From NCBI GenBank assembly GCA_949825045.1, contig OX463827.1:5540501-5604500 (forward strand): 64,000 nucleotides of DNA. Direction: 5' to 3'. The DNA is from Argyresthia goedartella. Lineage: Eukaryota > Arthropoda > Insecta > Lepidoptera > Argyresthiidae. Shown piece after piece: positions 42,251-51,440 of this stretch; the stretch's first letter is position 1; each line of letters begins with the position of its first letter. Below the pieces are notes generated by a model. The model did not search any database and was not told where the DNA came from. It saw nothing but the letters and a program-made list of their open reading frames with translations. Position numbers and translations under genes: made by a program.

Positions 42251-42796
42251 TGTTCGATTCCAAATCGATATTCGATCGATGGTTTCGGAACGGCCATTTT
42301 GAATTTGACGTTGCTGCCAACCTTGCAGTTTTTGACAACTGACAGACGAAAGCCCTCGCAATGTAACGCGTTTTGGATAGGGTATTGAAATTAAATCGCA
42401 GTCCATCTGGAATGTATTCGAGGTTCCCTCAGGATTGTCTATATAGCTGAGTGTGTTGTGGTTCCCCGAACCAGATAAAGTTCGCATTTACGTGGCCGAT
42501 TGGTTTTTTACCACGTAACATAACCTGTGTTGGAACACTGTGCTGATCGAGGCTGGCCCGCCAGTCACACAGGAGGTTGGCTGAAGAACCTGTCTACCAA
42601 GAAGAGCCTAGGGTGCACCCGGGCCTTGCAGAGAGACAGGAGGTTGACGGGACCGAAGCACAGACCAGGTTAGATCGAACCCAATCATTTTAGCTCGGTG
42701 AATCGCCGACGTTCAAACTTCTTGGCAACTGATCGCTACGCTACCTCGTAGCTGATGGGCCCCTACGAGGTCATTAGGTGCCGAGAAGCCTGAACA
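42251..42796 (+). repeat. BEL 5' LTR
   Basis: Starts TGTTCGATTCC and ends CCTGAACA. Carries a TATATAG box at 42440-42446. Antisense open frames inside it (about 42176-42487) recur in the 3' LTR because the LTRs are the same; they are not genes. After the LTR comes TTT and TGGTAGCTAGAGCGTGA, the position of the primer site. I could not match that to a tRNA. Confidence 0.92.
42440..42446 (+). promoter_or_regulatory. TATA box of BEL LTR
   Basis: TATATAG in the middle of the LTR, about 350 bases before its end. The only good TATA-like box in the LTR. Confidence 0.45.
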
Positions 42797-43336
42797 TTTT
42801 GGTAGCTAGAGCGTGACTTCCTGAGATTTGCAGCCGTCAAGGGCTCCAGGAAGACACGATTTGAGACTATCAATCTGTAGGTATAGGCGGTTATTAGATA
42901 ACTTGGTTGTGTTCCTATATCCACATAGATTGGTAGTATTGTAAGCTATAGGTCTATTGCTGGTAGTAGACAGACAGATATTGAGTTGAAATTTGCATTG
43001 AAGTACCAGTTAGTCAATCTATTAGTGGTCTAGTAATGCTAATGAATGTTTTGGTTAACATAGGTAGTTACATCTATTGATAGCAGGCTATTACATTGTT
43101 TTCAGTTATAGCAATTTATAACTTGAACTAATATTGACTATCTGTGTGTGTTGTAGTGATAAAGGGAAACTAAATTGTTATTTACAGAATTTATATAGAT
43201 ATAAAACTCGGTTCCTATTGTTTAAGGAAAACAACATTGTTTAAGTTATAGTTTAGGGTTCCCTCGTTTGGGTTATAGACTGGAGGGTCCAATAAAATTG
43301 AGTTACTGCAAATTGTGAGTAAGTATCGTTCCGATC
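42797..43336 (+). other. BEL leader
   Basis: A 540-base untranslated leader between the 5' LTR and the gag ATG, AT-rich with several short upstream ATGs. No structure could be assigned. Confidence 0.6.
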
Positions 43337-45142
43337 ATGTCGTTATCTGAAATCCAGAAGGGTGTTTCTAAGGAACTCAGATGGTTTTCCTCCGCACACG
43401 GTCTGATAGACCGTTTAGATAGGCATGATGTGGTATTGGAGCTGTCTATGGACGTTAAGGAACGTTACAATAGGGTGCTCGAATTGTCCGCGCAGGCGGA
43501 ATCAGTTGATGGTTGCGCACCTGACAGGCTGTCACGGTTGCTAGGGGATGTCGACCAATGTATGGAGATGGCAGCTGCTATCACGCAGAAGGCTGCGGAC
43601 ATACGTAGACAGCGCGAGTCCAGCCATGGTGGTGACATTGAAGCACCTCTGCCGCTTCAGGGTTCAGGGTCCAGGTTACCGGCCATAACTATGCCTACTT
43701 TTGACGGAGTGTCCGGTGAATGGATGAGCTTCATCAATCTGTTCGACAGTTTGGTGCACATGCGATCGGACATTACCAAGTCTGTCAAGATGGCTCAGCT
43801 GGTGGCAGCATTGAGGGGTGAGCCTAGGGAGCTGGTCGCTCATTTGACAGTTACGGAGGGTAACTATGAAACGGCCAGACAATTGTTGGTCAGACGTTAC
43901 CATAACAAACGGAGGTTGGCCGATGCCCAACTGAACCGTTTGTTTAGTATCCCGGTTGTGAACAAGGTCGGGGCCATACAGACGGAGGTTTTGAACCCGT
44001 TGTTGTCCGTCACCAAGGCTCTAGAGAATCTTGGACTTCCGGTTGGTGAATGGTCGTACCTACTGCTGTACATTGTACTTTCCCGCCTACCCGCTGACGT
44101 GCAGACTCGTTTCGAACAGTCTCACGGGAGGTCGGCCGAGGACCTGCCCGCCTTCTCCGACTTGGTCGGATTCTTGGAAGAGGAGGCTCGACGGGCAGAG
44201 AATTTGGGGTTGACGGTCACCCATCCTTCGGAGCCACAGAGAGCTGCCGGGAGCGCTGTGAGTAGGGGCCCTCCGACGAGGAAGGACCGCACCAACCGGC
44301 AGTCGTATGGGACTGTGAGTGCATTGACCCCACATAGTGAGACCTGCCCATGTTGTAGGCAGATTGGCCATGCTGTGGCCAATTGCAATAAGTTCGGGGA
44401 ACTTAGGGTTGAGGGACGGCGCCGGATGGCCAAGCAGCGGAGCTGGTGTTTCCTGTGCCTCGGGCCACACATGGCTAGGGACTGCACGCGCACAAAAATG
44501 TGCGGATATTGTGGTGGGGCCCACAACAATCTGTTGTGCATGAACCGGTCCGGCCAACAGCCACCACAGGGCCGTACCCAGGGTGACACGGCATGGGGCC
44601 CTGAGAATTCGTTTGCGACTCGGAGCGCAACTCCGGGGCCAACGTCCCCACGTCCACAGGGCCGTACCCAGGGTGACACGGCATGGGGCCCTGAGAATTC
44701 GTTTGCGACTCGGAGCGCAACTCAGGGGCCAACGTCCCCACGTGCACAGGGCAGTACTAGGGTGCAGGGCCGCACTCAGGGTCATCACATGGGGGGCCCT
44801 GAGTTTTCGGTTGCGACTCAGCATCCGACTCAGCGGGACATTGGGTGTGTTGAGCAGGCCGTAACGGGCGGGTGGCATGGGACACCTTCGAGCTATGCGG
44901 GTGCGGTTCGGACGCCGCCTCAGATGTCGCCCCGCTCGTCGCCTCGTCCTCATCGGTCACATGTGATGTCCCCCCCGCTCATGGAGCGGCCACGGTTGAA
45001 TTCACGCCCACCCCCCTTTAAGGGGAATCGTAGGTTGGGAATGGAACCGGCGCGTGGGCCATTTGTACAATGGGACCCGCTGGCGTATAGCTGCATACCT
45101 GATCGGTTACAGGCACAGTGGGGCCCCGGGGGTCCTCGCTAG
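43337..45142 (+). CDS. gag: BEL/Pao Gag polyprotein, ends at TAG
   Basis: A 601-residue frame starting at ATG 43337. The N-terminal half is helical. A Pao capsid-type core starts near residue 119 (PTFDGVSGEWMSFINLFDS) and continues through RYHNKRRLADAQLNRLFSI. Two zinc knuckles follow (CPCCRQIGHAVANC; CFLCLGPHMARDC then CGYCGGAHNNLLC) at about residues 335-400. Next is a 28-residue tandem repeat (QGRTQGDTAWGPENSFATRS) present twice exactly and once diverged, encoded at 44566-44830, and a Pro-rich tail. The frame ends at a TAG at 45140-45142; the pol frame continues without a shift. Gag packages the element's RNA. Confidence 0.93.
   Translation: MSLSEIQKGVSKELRWFSSAHGLIDRLDRHDVVLELSMDVKERYNRVLELSAQAESVDGCAPDRLSRLLGDVDQCMEMAAAITQKAADIRRQRESSHGGDIEAPLPLQGSGSRLPAITMPTFDGVSGEWMSFINLFDSLVHMRSDITKSVKMAQLVAALRGEPRELVAHLTVTEGNYETARQLLVRRYHNKRRLADAQLNRLFSIPVVNKVGAIQTEVLNPLLSVTKALENLGLPVGEWSYLLLYIVLSRLPADVQTRFEQSHGRSAEDLPAFSDLVGFLEEEARRAENLGLTVTHPSEPQRAAGSAVSRGPPTRKDRTNRQSYGTVSALTPHSETCPCCRQIGHAVANCNKFGELRVEGRRRMAKQRSWCFLCLGPHMARDCTRTKMCGYCGGAHNNLLCMNRSGQQPPQGRTQGDTAWGPENSFATRSATPGPTSPRPQGRTQGDTAWGPENSFATRSATQGPTSPRAQGSTRVQGRTQGHHMGGPEFSVATQHPTQRDIGCVEQAVTGGWHGTPSSYAGAVRTPPQMSPRSSPRPHRSHVMSPPLMERPRLNSRPPPFKGNRRLGMEPARGPFVQWDPLAYSCIPDRLQAQWGPGGPR
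44566..44830 (+). repeat. 84-bp tandem repeat within gag
   Basis: CAGGGCCGTACCCAGGGTGA... recurs at about 84-base spacing, two near-exact units and a shortened third. It keeps the frame and adds a Gly/Arg/Thr/Gln-rich linker after the zinc knuckles. Confidence 0.85.
45140..45142 (+). other. in-frame TAG between gag and pol, candidate readthrough codon
   Basis: CGC TAG GAA TTT GCG. The frame stays open on both sides. After the TAG there is no ATG before the protease Asp-Ser-Gly motif (first Asp near 45258), so independent initiation of pol is unlikely. The stop is at the natural Gag-protease border. A very GC-rich stretch (GGGGCCCCGGGGG) lies just upstream. It could also be a recent mutation, but the rest of the element shows no decay. 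Confidence 0.6.
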
Positions 45143-48100
45143 GAATTTGCGGCCCAACCATTTGTTGCCCCCCAACCGGAGACGGTGGTGTTACCGATCG
45201 CCTCTGTGCTTGTTTGGGATTTGGCGGGCAACCCAACATACGTTCGCGCCCTATTAGATTCTGGAGCTCAGGGCTGCATTGTATCGAACGATTTAGCAAA
45301 ATGGTTGGGCCTCAAGGTAAATAGCTATAATAAATCAATACGGGGCGTGGGGAATGTTACGGTTACGAATGTAGTTGGTCAATCGGTGATCACGTTCTCT
45401 CCACGTTATGACATTTTGACAAAAACATCCGTGCAAGCTTTAGTGATGACGCATGTCATGGGCAGACACCCCTTGGTGAAGTTGAATCCGGCCGTTCGAT
45501 TCCTGACATCAGGACTCAAGTTGGCGGATCCCGATTTTGACACTCCAGCCCCGGTCGACCTGCTACTGGGAGCAGACGTTCTGGGTAGGTTTCTGTTGTC
45601 GGATCGGCGAGTTCTTCAGCCGGACGGGTTGATTGCTGTGGATACTAAGTTTGGTCACGTGATCATGGGTCCGGCATTGCCAATGGTTAGGCCTGCCGAG
45701 TCAGATGGCATACTTATTGGCTCAGCGTTGTCAGACGCTATCCAACGTTTCTGGGAGATAGAGGAACCTCCCACCGTTCGTCGAGTCGACGCAGACGAAG
45801 AAGAGTGTGAGTTGTTTTACCAGAATAGTACTGGTCGCCTTCGTTCTGGTCGTTTTGTAACTCGACTGCCTTTCAGGGCCGATCGACCTCCACTAGGAGA
45901 ATCTAGGAAGATGGCTGAGACGAGATTGATGTCGATGGAGCGTAGGATGACAAGGGACGCCGTATTTAAACAAAAATATGTTGATTTCATGAGGGAGTAT
46001 GAGTCGTTAGGACACATGTCGGTATCGGGTGTGGACTGGAGATCTGAGGATCATTGTTTCCTTCCACACCATGCCGTCCTACGAACCCCTACCGGCAAGA
46101 TTCGAGTTGTTTTTGATGGGTCAGCACCTACCTCGAACGGGATGTCCCTGAATCAGTGTCTACATTCGGGACCCAAGTTGAGCCGTGATATTTCGGATAT
46201 TCTCACGAGCTTTCGGAGGCACCAGATTGTATTTGTCGCAGACATTCGGATGATGTTTAGGCAAACGGTAATTCATCCGGCTGACAGAAGGTATCAGTTG
46301 ATACTTTGGCGTGAGTCCACGGCCGAGCCAGTCAAGGTCTATGAGTTGAACACGAACACGTATGGGTTACGGTCTAGCCCGTATTTGGCGATGCGTACCC
46401 TGCGGGAGTTGGCGTCGCGTGACCGTGTGAGCTATCCTAGAGCCGCCGCTATCCTGGAGCAAGATTTGTACGTCGATGACGTCTGCACAGGGGCAGCCAG
46501 TGTAGAGGAAGCTCTGGACCGACGTGACGAGCTCATTCAATTGCTGGAACGAGGCGGCTATGAACTACGCAAGTGGATGTCCAACTCCCCTGAGTTGATG
46601 GCTGGTCTCCCAGATGAGTTTCAACAAGACCCGCACGTTTTTGAGAATCCTGACAACCCTAACATGTTGTCAGTGCTTGGAATTCAGTACCGGCCCGTCC
46701 ATGATGAGTTTACCTATCGGGTGGTTTTAGAAACACCGAAGGCCTGGACGAAGCGGTCAGTACTGTCAACGATTGCGAGAACGTTCGACCCGAATGGATG
46801 GATTTCTCCAGTCACCTTTGCTCTCAAATGTTTTATGCAAAGGCTATGGGCGGCTCAGTTGACCTGGGACACCCACCTCTCAGGTGATTTGTTGACTGAT
46901 TGGACGCGAATGTTCACTTCGCTATCGGACATAAATAATGTATCGCTGCGGAGGAAATTGGTCCCTGCTGGGGATTACAGGGCAACCCTTCACGGGTTTT
47001 GTGATGCCTCTGAACGAGGGTTTGCGGCAGCGGTTTATTTGCGAACCGTCACCTCCACCGGGGAGGTCGACGTGCGTTTGGTTTTGGCAAAAAGCAAGGT
47101 AGCGCCTATTCGGACAAGGATGACGATTCCAAAACTGGAACTGTCCGGGGCTGCTCTTTTGACCAAACTTTTGAATCACACTCTAACAGTGATGCGTGGG
47201 TCAGTGGTTTTGGAGGATACGGTGTACGCGTGGACGGACAGCCAGATTGTTTTGTGCTGGCTGAAGGCTTCGGTCCATAACTTAGAGGTTTTTGTTGCGA
47301 ACCGTGTCTCCCAGATTGTGTCGTCTGAGGTCCCACTGACCTGGAGACATGTACCAGGAGAATTGAACCCGTCTGATTGTGCATCCAGGGGATGTCGGGC
47401 TCCTGAACTCGTTAGACACCATTTGTGGTGGGGACCACCCTGGCTTGCCAGGAGAGAATCGTACTGGCCCCACAGCCATGTAGTAGTATCTTCGGATCAT
47501 GGCCCCAGAGCGGCCGTGCATGTTACCCAGAAGGCTGAGGACCCTGACGCCGGGTTTCTGCTGGACCGGTATAGCTCACTTGACAAGTTGATAAACGTGT
47601 CCACTTGGATTAGGAGATTCGCTCGAAATTGTCGTACTCCTCGCGATCAGCGAACGTTGAACCCTATTCTGACTCCGGCAGAGCGAAACGAGTCGCTACT
47701 GAATTTGGTCCGGTTGGTACAGTCTTCGAAGTTTGGGGCAGAATTGGAGATTATACGAAGTGGACGTTCGAAATTGAAGGGAGCCGTCGCGCGTCTCAAC
47801 CCCTTTGTTGATTCGACCGGGTTACTTCGGGTAGGAGGAAGATTGCGCAATGCGAATCTGTCGTATTCGGCTCGTCACCCACTTCTGCTCCCCAAGGGGG
47901 GACAGTTAGTTGAATTGCTGGTGACTGATCGTCATATTAAAAACGCGCATGCCGGCTGTAACGCGTTGTTGGCCACGCTCCAGCGGGAGTTTTGGATCTT
48001 ATCTGCCCGCCGTGTCATACGGAACATCGTGTTTCGGTGCATGCCTTGTTATCGACTTAAGGCTGCCACGATGCAACCTCTCATGGGGGACTTGCCCCCT

Positions 48101-49033
48101 GATCGTGTGAATGAGGTCAGACCGTTTTCAGGTGTTGGTACGGATTTTGCCGGACCGTTTATGGTGAAGAGTTCACGATTGCGTACTGCTAAGCAATACA
48201 AGGCGTACCTATGTGTGTTTGTTTGTTTATCCACCAAGGCGGTACATCTCGAGCTCGTTGCTGATCTCTCGACAGAGGCTTTCATTGCTTGTTTGGATAG
48301 GTTTGTTTCTCGAAGGGGACTTCCAACTTTGATCCGCTCTGATAACGGCACTAACTACGTCGGTGCGGAACGATACTTACGAGAGATAGACAACTTTTTG
48401 AATGTAAATAAAGTGGATGTTGGAACGGCCCTCTCCCGTCGGGGTATACAGTGGACCTTCAGCCCACCGAGTTGCCCCCACTGGGGTGGGATTTTTGAGG
48501 CCGTAGTTAAGTCAGCTAAGACGCACTTGGGGCGTATAGTAGGTCAGACCGCGCTGACTTTTGAGGAGCTCGCGACATTGTTTTGTAAGATCGAGGCCGT
48601 TCTCAATTCGCGACCGTTGTGTCCGCTCAGCTCGGATCCAAATGACCTGGAGGCTCTGACCCCAGGCCATTTCTTTATAGGACAGCCACTTAACGCGTTG
48701 CCCGAGCACCCCTTCGAGGGAGTGAAATTGTATCGGTTGTCAAGGTATCAGATGTTGCAGCAGTTTACTCAGAATTTCTGGAAGCGTTGGTCGCTCGAGT
48801 ATCTGCATATCTTACAACAGCGCCTTAAGTGGACTGACAAAACCAGCCCCCCTAGTGTTGGTGACCTCGTTCTAGTTAAGGATGCTAACCTACCGCCACT
48901 ACGTTGGCGCAGGGGGCGCATTGTTAACTTGTTCCCAGGCAAGGACGGGACCCCCCGGTCTGCGGAGGTTCTAGTAGGAGGCTCGGTTCTAAAACGAGCG
49001 GTAGCAACGTTGTCTCGGCTGCCCGTAGATTAG
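45143..49033 (+). CDS. pol: BEL/Pao Pol: protease, reverse transcriptase, RNase H, integrase
   Basis: Open from the codon after the TAG to a stop at 49031-49033, about 1296 codons. In order: aspartic protease (LLDSGAQGCIVS near 45258); reverse transcriptase (IRVVFDGSAPTSNGMSLNQC, NTYGLRSSP, catalytic YVDDVCTG near 46470); RNase H (LHGFCDASERGFAAAVY near 46990); HHCC zinc region (HIKNAHAGCN...CMPCYRLK near 47930-48060); integrase core with GTDFAGP near 48137, SDNGTNY near 48340 and GGIFEAVVKS near 48490; then a DUF5641-type tail (WKRWSLEYLHILQQR). All catalytic residues appear intact, so the element could be active. It is probably translated by stop readthrough from gag. Confidence 0.93.
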   Translation, partial: EFAAQPFVAPQPETVVLPIASVLVWDLAGNPTYVRALLDSGAQGCIVSNDLAKWLGLKVNSYNKSIRGVGNVTVTNVVGQSVITFSPRYDILTKTSVQALVMTHVMGRHPLVKLNPAVRFLTSGLKLADPDFDTPAPVDLLLGADVLGRFLLSDRRVLQPDGLIAVDTKFGHVIMGPALPMVRPAESDGILIGSALSDAIQRFWEIEEPPTVRRVDADEEECELFYQNSTGRLRSGRFVTRLPFRADRPPLGESRKMAETRLMSMERRMTRDAVFKQKYVDFMREYESLGHMSVSGVDWRSEDHCFLPHHAVLRTPTGKIRVVFDGSAPTSNGMSLNQCLHSGPKLSRDISDILTSFRRHQIVFVADIRMMFRQTVIHPADRRYQLILWRESTAEPVKVYELNTNTYGLRSSPYLAMRTLRELASRDRVSYPRAAAILEQDLYVDDVCTGAASVEEALDRRDELIQLLERGGYELRKWMSNSPELMAGLPDEFQQDPHVFENPDNPNMLSVLGIQYRPVHDEFTYRVVLETPKAWTKRSVLSTIARTFDPNGWISPVTFALKCFMQRLWAAQLTWDTHLSGDLLTDWTRMFTSLSDINNVSLRRKLVPAGDYRATLHGFCDASERGFAAAVYLRTVTSTGEVDVRLVLAKSKVAPIRTRMTIPKLELSGAALLTKLLNHTLTVMRGSVVLEDTVYAWTDSQIVLCWLKASVHNLEVFVANRVSQIVSSEVPLTWRHVPGELNPSDCASRGCRAPELVRHHLWWGPPWLARRESYWPHSHVVVSSDHGPRAAVHVTQKAEDPDAGFLLDRYSSLDKLINVSTWIRRFARNCRTPRDQRTLNPILTPAERNESLLNLVRLVQSSKFGAELEIIRSGRSKLKGAVARLNPFVDSTGLLRVGGRLRNANLSYSARHPLLLPKGGQLVELLVTDRHIKNAHAGCNALLATLQREFWILSARRVIRNIVFRCMPCYRLKAATMQPLMGDLPPDRVNEVRPFSGVGTDFAGPFMVKSSRLRTAKQYKAYLCVFVCLSTKAVHLELVADLSTEAFIACLDRFVSRRGLPTLIRSDNGTNYVGAERYLREIDNFLNVNKVDVGTALSRRGIQWTFSPPSCPHWGGIFEAVVKSAKTHLGRIVGQTALTFEELATLFCKIEAVLNSRPLCPLSSDPNDLEALTPGHFFIGQPLNALPEHPFEGVKLYRLSRYQMLQQFTQNFWKRWSLEYLHILQQRLKWTDKTSPPSVGDLVLVKDANLPPLRWRRGRIVNLFPGKDGTPRSAEVLVGGSVLKRAVATLSRLPVD

Positions 49034-49065
49034 GGGACAGGTGGGTGCCTGTCCGGGCGGGTGAT
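49034..49065 (+). promoter_or_regulatory. polypurine tract region before the 3' LTR
   Basis: A 32-base gap between the pol stop and the 3' LTR containing GGGGACAGGTGGG and CGGGCGGGTGAT directly before TGTTCG. The last purine-rich run is the candidate plus-strand primer. Confidence 0.45.
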
Positions 49066-49611
49066 TGTTCGATTCAAAATCGATATTCGATCGATGGTTT
49101 CGGAACGGCCATTTTGAATTTGACGTTGCTGCCAACCTTGCAGTTTTTGACAACTGACAGACGAAAGCCCTCGCAATGTAACGCGTTTTGGATAGGGTAT
49201 TGAAATTAAATCGCAGTCCATCTGGAATGTATTCGAGGTTCCCTCAGGATTGTCTATATAGCTGAGTGTGTTGTGGTTCCCCGAACCAGATAAAGTTCGC
49301 ATTTACGTGGCCGATTGGTTTTTTACCACGTAACATAACCTGTGTTGGAACACTGTGCTGATCGAGGCTGGCCCGCCAGTCACACAGGAGGTTGGCTGAA
49401 GAACCTGTCTACCAAGAAGAGCCTAGGGTGCACCCGGGCCTTGCAGAGAGACAGGAGGTTGACGGGACCGAAGCACAGACCAGGTTAGATCGAACCCAAT
49501 CATTTTAGCTCGGTGAATCGCCGACGTTCAAACTTCTTGGCAACTGATCGCTACGCTACCTCGTAGCTGATGGGCCCCTACGAGGTCATTAGGTGCCGAG
49601 AAGCCTGAACA
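49066..49611 (+). repeat. BEL 3' LTR
   Basis: 546 bases, the same as the 5' LTR apart from one base near its start. Followed by the GTTAT duplication at 49612-49616. Confidence 0.93.
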
Positions 49612-49616
49612 GTTAT

Positions 49617-50015
49617 GTTTTTCAGAAAAGCCAGTTCTTATGATGTTCAGTGGTATTATGTGCATTTCTAGAATTTTTATTGTGATGTGATGGTGTTCCG
49701 TCCTAAAACTAATAATTAGTGTAACTTAACTAAGATTAACTATGAAGAAGTAAAAATAAATGTTATATTTATTATTCTGCCTAAGTGACTTTTTATATAC
49801 CTTAGTTCATAATGTCCGTTACAGTGAACACACATCAGGCTATGTTGTTCATAGGATACTTCGCAGTGTTCGCTGCCACGGACATAAGTTTTCGGGAAAT
49901 CTATAGTTTCAGGATTTTTATTAATATTTTTTCTGTCCTCCTTGAGACCCTCTGAGAGGCATACAATAACAATAAATTACATTTTCATGTTTGGGTATTT
50001 CTGCGAAATAAAGGG
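49617..50015 (+). repeat. piggyBac right part after the BEL insertion
   Basis: Finishes the duplicated 3' UTR unit, then has AATAAATG near 49755, the inverted subterminal repeat (ATACTTCGCAGTGTTCGCTG, CACGGACATAA) near 49855-49890 and the terminal CCC (inverted) at 50013-50015. Confidence 0.85.
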
Positions 50016-50017
50016 TT

Positions 50018-50188
50018 AACAATGCCGAAATGCTTAAACAAGCGATAGTGCAAGCTTTCGAAACCGTGCGTGCCAATCCAGCAGTTTTAGCTCGTCTAAC
50101 AGACAATTTGAGACGACGGGCAACGGTGTGCATTGTACAAGGTGGTGGACATTTTGAACATGTTTTAAAATTAGGCACTAATCAGTGA
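50018..50188 (+). pseudogene. mariner/IS630 transposase, last 56 codons
   Basis: Directly after the right TTAA the mariner frame resumes with NAEMLKQAIVQAFETVRANP and continues to GGGHFEHVLKLGTNQ and a TGA at 50186-50188. With 38164-39101 this makes a transposase of about 370 residues, a normal length. The only break I see is the piggyBac insertion and its 4-base duplication, so precise piggyBac excision would leave the mariner frame open. Confidence 0.88.
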
Positions 50189-50502
50189 TAATCAATAAGT
50201 AAATCGATTGATTAATCAATCATTCAATCAATCAGTGAGTCAATCAATCAATCAATGTAAATGTTGATTTTGTACGTCATGGACAAAACCTTGATCCGTA
50301 CAGTAAAGTGTAGTGCAGTGCAACTTTAGTGCGCGTTTGTTGTTTGGTGGTGCCCGCACTTTGCGGGTATTTCAGGACAAATTGAATATGGTAAGTTATT
50401 AATAAAAAATTTACTAGGAGACATTTAAACAATTTTGTAGTCACTAGCAATATGTAAACTATCGACCCTGAGTCGGGCGTAACTTTACAAATCTACACCC
50501 TG
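50189..50502 (+). repeat. mariner 3' noncoding region and right terminal repeat
   Basis: Contains an AATCAATCAATC simple repeat at 50195-50260 and ends with the inverted terminal repeat described above. Confidence 0.8.
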
Positions 50503-50653
50503 TATATATGATTTCGAATAATAGTGTAAAAACAGTTATTTTGAGAAAATATAGGAAAACAAATAGTAGTACAATAGATGTTTATTGTTACCGACATTAT
50601 GAAGTAAAATGATTCGGAATTAACAACATTAGGAACAGAGTAGTTATTAATAG

Positions 50654-51440
50654 TAATAAATACTCGCTGACAGATTTTTAAATGGTGTATTTCTTTTCGT
50701 GGCAGTAACAAAAGTGTTCTCAAAATCAAAGCAGTCCTATTTATAACATCTATTCCCTCCATCTCCCGCGTTCGTTTTCGCGGTTAAACACACCCTTCTT
50801 CAGACTATCCAAAACCGGAAATGCAATTTACACGTATTATTTCTAACACGAATTCTATAATTACTACAAATATTCTGGATAGTTCTAAAATTGGCTTTAA
50901 CATTATCAAGATTTAACAAATTATAAAACATTTCAATAAACCATCAGATTAATATTAGCATCGAACGGAAATGTCTAATACATCGCTAGTTACCATTTTT
51001 AATCATGTCACTTCCTGTTACAAGTCTAAAAGATTTAAATATGAATTAAACATAATAACGATAGGACCTTCATAAATGGCTCTAAAATCAGAATAGACTT
51101 TATTATGATTTTAGAGTTCAATTTTCAAAAAAGGATATAACCAGAACAGGGTACGTCTATAACGGAAGTATTACTACATCCGGCTATAGGTTCGACAAAG
51201 TTAAATTTGAAGAAACGAGGATAGATTCATGATTTAAACCAAAGACAAATATAAACTAAAGAAATGATGATTAATTACAATTAATGTCAAACATAAAAGG
51301 ATTTTAACTATCATCATAATCCTTCAAATAATCTAAACGGAAATGGAAAGTTGCTTTACGTTAGTACAAGCCGGCTCCACTAGATGGCGTTAGATGTAAG
51401 TATAGTGAAATATACAAGGTGTAACTAACAAGAGCTAACA
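50654..51440 (-). repeat. gypsy 3' LTR
   Basis: On the minus strand it begins TGTTAGCTCTTGTTAGTTAC and ends GCGAGTATTTATTA. The length equals that of the 5' LTR. Confidence 0.93.

Larger units (their letters stand above)
42251..49611 (+). mobile_element. complete young BEL/Pao LTR retrotransposon
   Basis: A 7.36-kb element with two 546-bp LTRs that I find to differ at one base (the tenth or eleventh position, TTCCAAA versus TTCAAAA) and a GTTAT duplication. It has gag and pol in one frame separated by one TAG. All enzyme motifs are intact. It is inserted in the second copy of the duplicated piggyBac 3' UTR. It differs clearly from the older BEL element at 1256-7561. Confidence 0.95.
39102..50015 (+). 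mobile_element. piggyBac-like transposon containing a SINE and a BEL element
   Basis: Bounded by TTAA at 39098-39101 and 50016-50019, with inverted ends starting CCCTTAATTTCTCA and (right end, inverted) CCCTTTATTTCGCA. Several subterminal repeats of TATGTCCG..CACAGCG..CCTTGCGAA type occur at 39700-39890 and, inverted, at 49800-49890. It carries one transposase gene in two damaged parts. Without the BEL element and SINE it would be about 3.3 kb, a usual piggyBac size. It lies inside the mariner transposase frame. Confidence 0.92.
37852..50502 (+). mobile_element. mariner/IS630-type transposon, interrupted by piggyBac
   Basis: The left end reads CAGGGTGTTGATCTGTAAAG after TA at 37850-37851. 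The inverted right end (CTTTACAAATCTACACCCTG) is followed by TA at 50503-50504. The terminal repeats match over about 44 bases with few mismatches. Excluding the nested piggyBac element the mariner is about 1.7 kb. Its transposase lies in two exon-like halves (38164-39101 and 50018-50188) created by the insertion. It shares terminal bases CAGGGTG with the derivative at 26852. Confidence 0.92.

Noticed and set aside
42176..42487. antisense protein of about 100 residues
   Set aside because: It lies in a BEL LTR and is repeated at 49030-49302 only because both LTRs are the same. No family signature.
44087..44953. minus-strand frames over the BEL gag
   Set aside because: Antisense shadows of gag, including its tandem repeat, with no independent features.
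49952..50178. minus-strand protein overlapping the mariner C terminus
   Set aside because: It is antisense to the recognised transposase tail on the plus strand.
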